A stretch of DNA of 35,699 bases from Syntrophobacteraceae bacterium (GTDB lineage Bacteria; Desulfobacterota; Syntrophobacteria; Syntrophobacterales; Syntrophobacteraceae), in assembly GCA_031292195.1 (NCBI GenBank), contig JARLHP010000171.1:1-35699 (forward strand), in the 5' to 3' direction. The notes below the pieces were generated by a model, which did no database searches, was not told the DNA's origin, and was given only the letters and a program-made list of their open reading frames with translations. The position numbers were made by a program, and so were the translations under genes. Shown piece by piece: positions 35,610-35,699 of this stretch. Each line of letters begins with the position of its first letter. The first letter of the stretch is position 1.

Positions 35610-35699
35610 TGGTTCTGATCTGCGCCCCCTCACGGGGTCGTCGCCTTCTTTTTCGTTCCTTTCCGGGGGTATCGGCCTCACTTTCCGGGGGTATCGGCC
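35576..35699 (+). mobile_element. Right end of the transposase element, copy C (cut by window end)
   Basis: It runs from the last transposase codons through CACGGGGTCGTCGCCTTC and into the tandem 22-bp unit (35660-35681, then partial), where the window ends. Confidence 0.75.

Overview
The window reads as a chromosomal segment of an anaerobic Desulfobacterota (deltaproteobacterial) bacterium, most like the Syntrophobacter group. This is inferred from the gene content: a dissimilatory-type anaerobic sulfite reductase operon (asrABC), SelB for selenocysteine insertion, a yqeY-dnaG-rpoD-tRNA-Met block, and an aminotransferase-hom-apgM cluster. The left 25 kb is moderately GC-rich and gene-dense. 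The right 9 kb is a mosaic of GC-rich and AT-rich genes mixed with dispersed repeats.

Layout: 1-670 holds a dispersed repeat. 675-4602 (+) holds an orphan PAS histidine kinase followed by asrA-asrB-asrC, which are coupled by ATGA overlaps. 4810-5208 (-) is a small secreted Cys-rich repeat protein with a clear terminator. 5807-22812 (-) is a long run of housekeeping genes. In transcription order these are alaC-like aminotransferase, hom, apgM-like phosphomutase, hisA, yqeY, dnaG, rpoD, tRNA-Met(CAU), Nif3-like protein, zinc-ribbon coiled-coil protein, prs, Nudix hydrolase, short ArgA-type acetyltransferase, secA and argJ. selB (22987-24903, +) is divergent from the aminotransferase.

The most interesting feature lies about 530 bp downstream of selB. 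An unrecognised 155-codon gene (25434-25901) is interrupted by one in-frame TGA. A 6-bp hairpin with GGTCG in its loop follows 17 nt after the TGA, in the place and with the loop sequence expected of a bacterial SECIS element. I read it as a candidate selenoprotein, with a nonsense or frameshift-damaged gene as the main alternative.

27111-35003 (+) is a surface-polysaccharide locus: a YdjC/ChbG-type deacetylase, a secreted BNR-type protein, an O-antigen ligase/polymerase, a flippase, a GT2 glycosyltransferase, a hexapeptide acyltransferase and a GT4 glycosyltransferase. It is followed by a REP-associated (Y1/HUH) transposase. The core of this locus is bracketed by direct copies of a composite repeat containing the transposase's own right end (25941-26382 and 33388-33835). 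A second repeat family (CTGGCTGTT-rich, about 400 bp) occurs in inverted orientation at 95-545 and 25010-25400, so it brackets the entire housekeeping block. A third, short GC-rich repeat is at 5662-5776 and 26910-27022.
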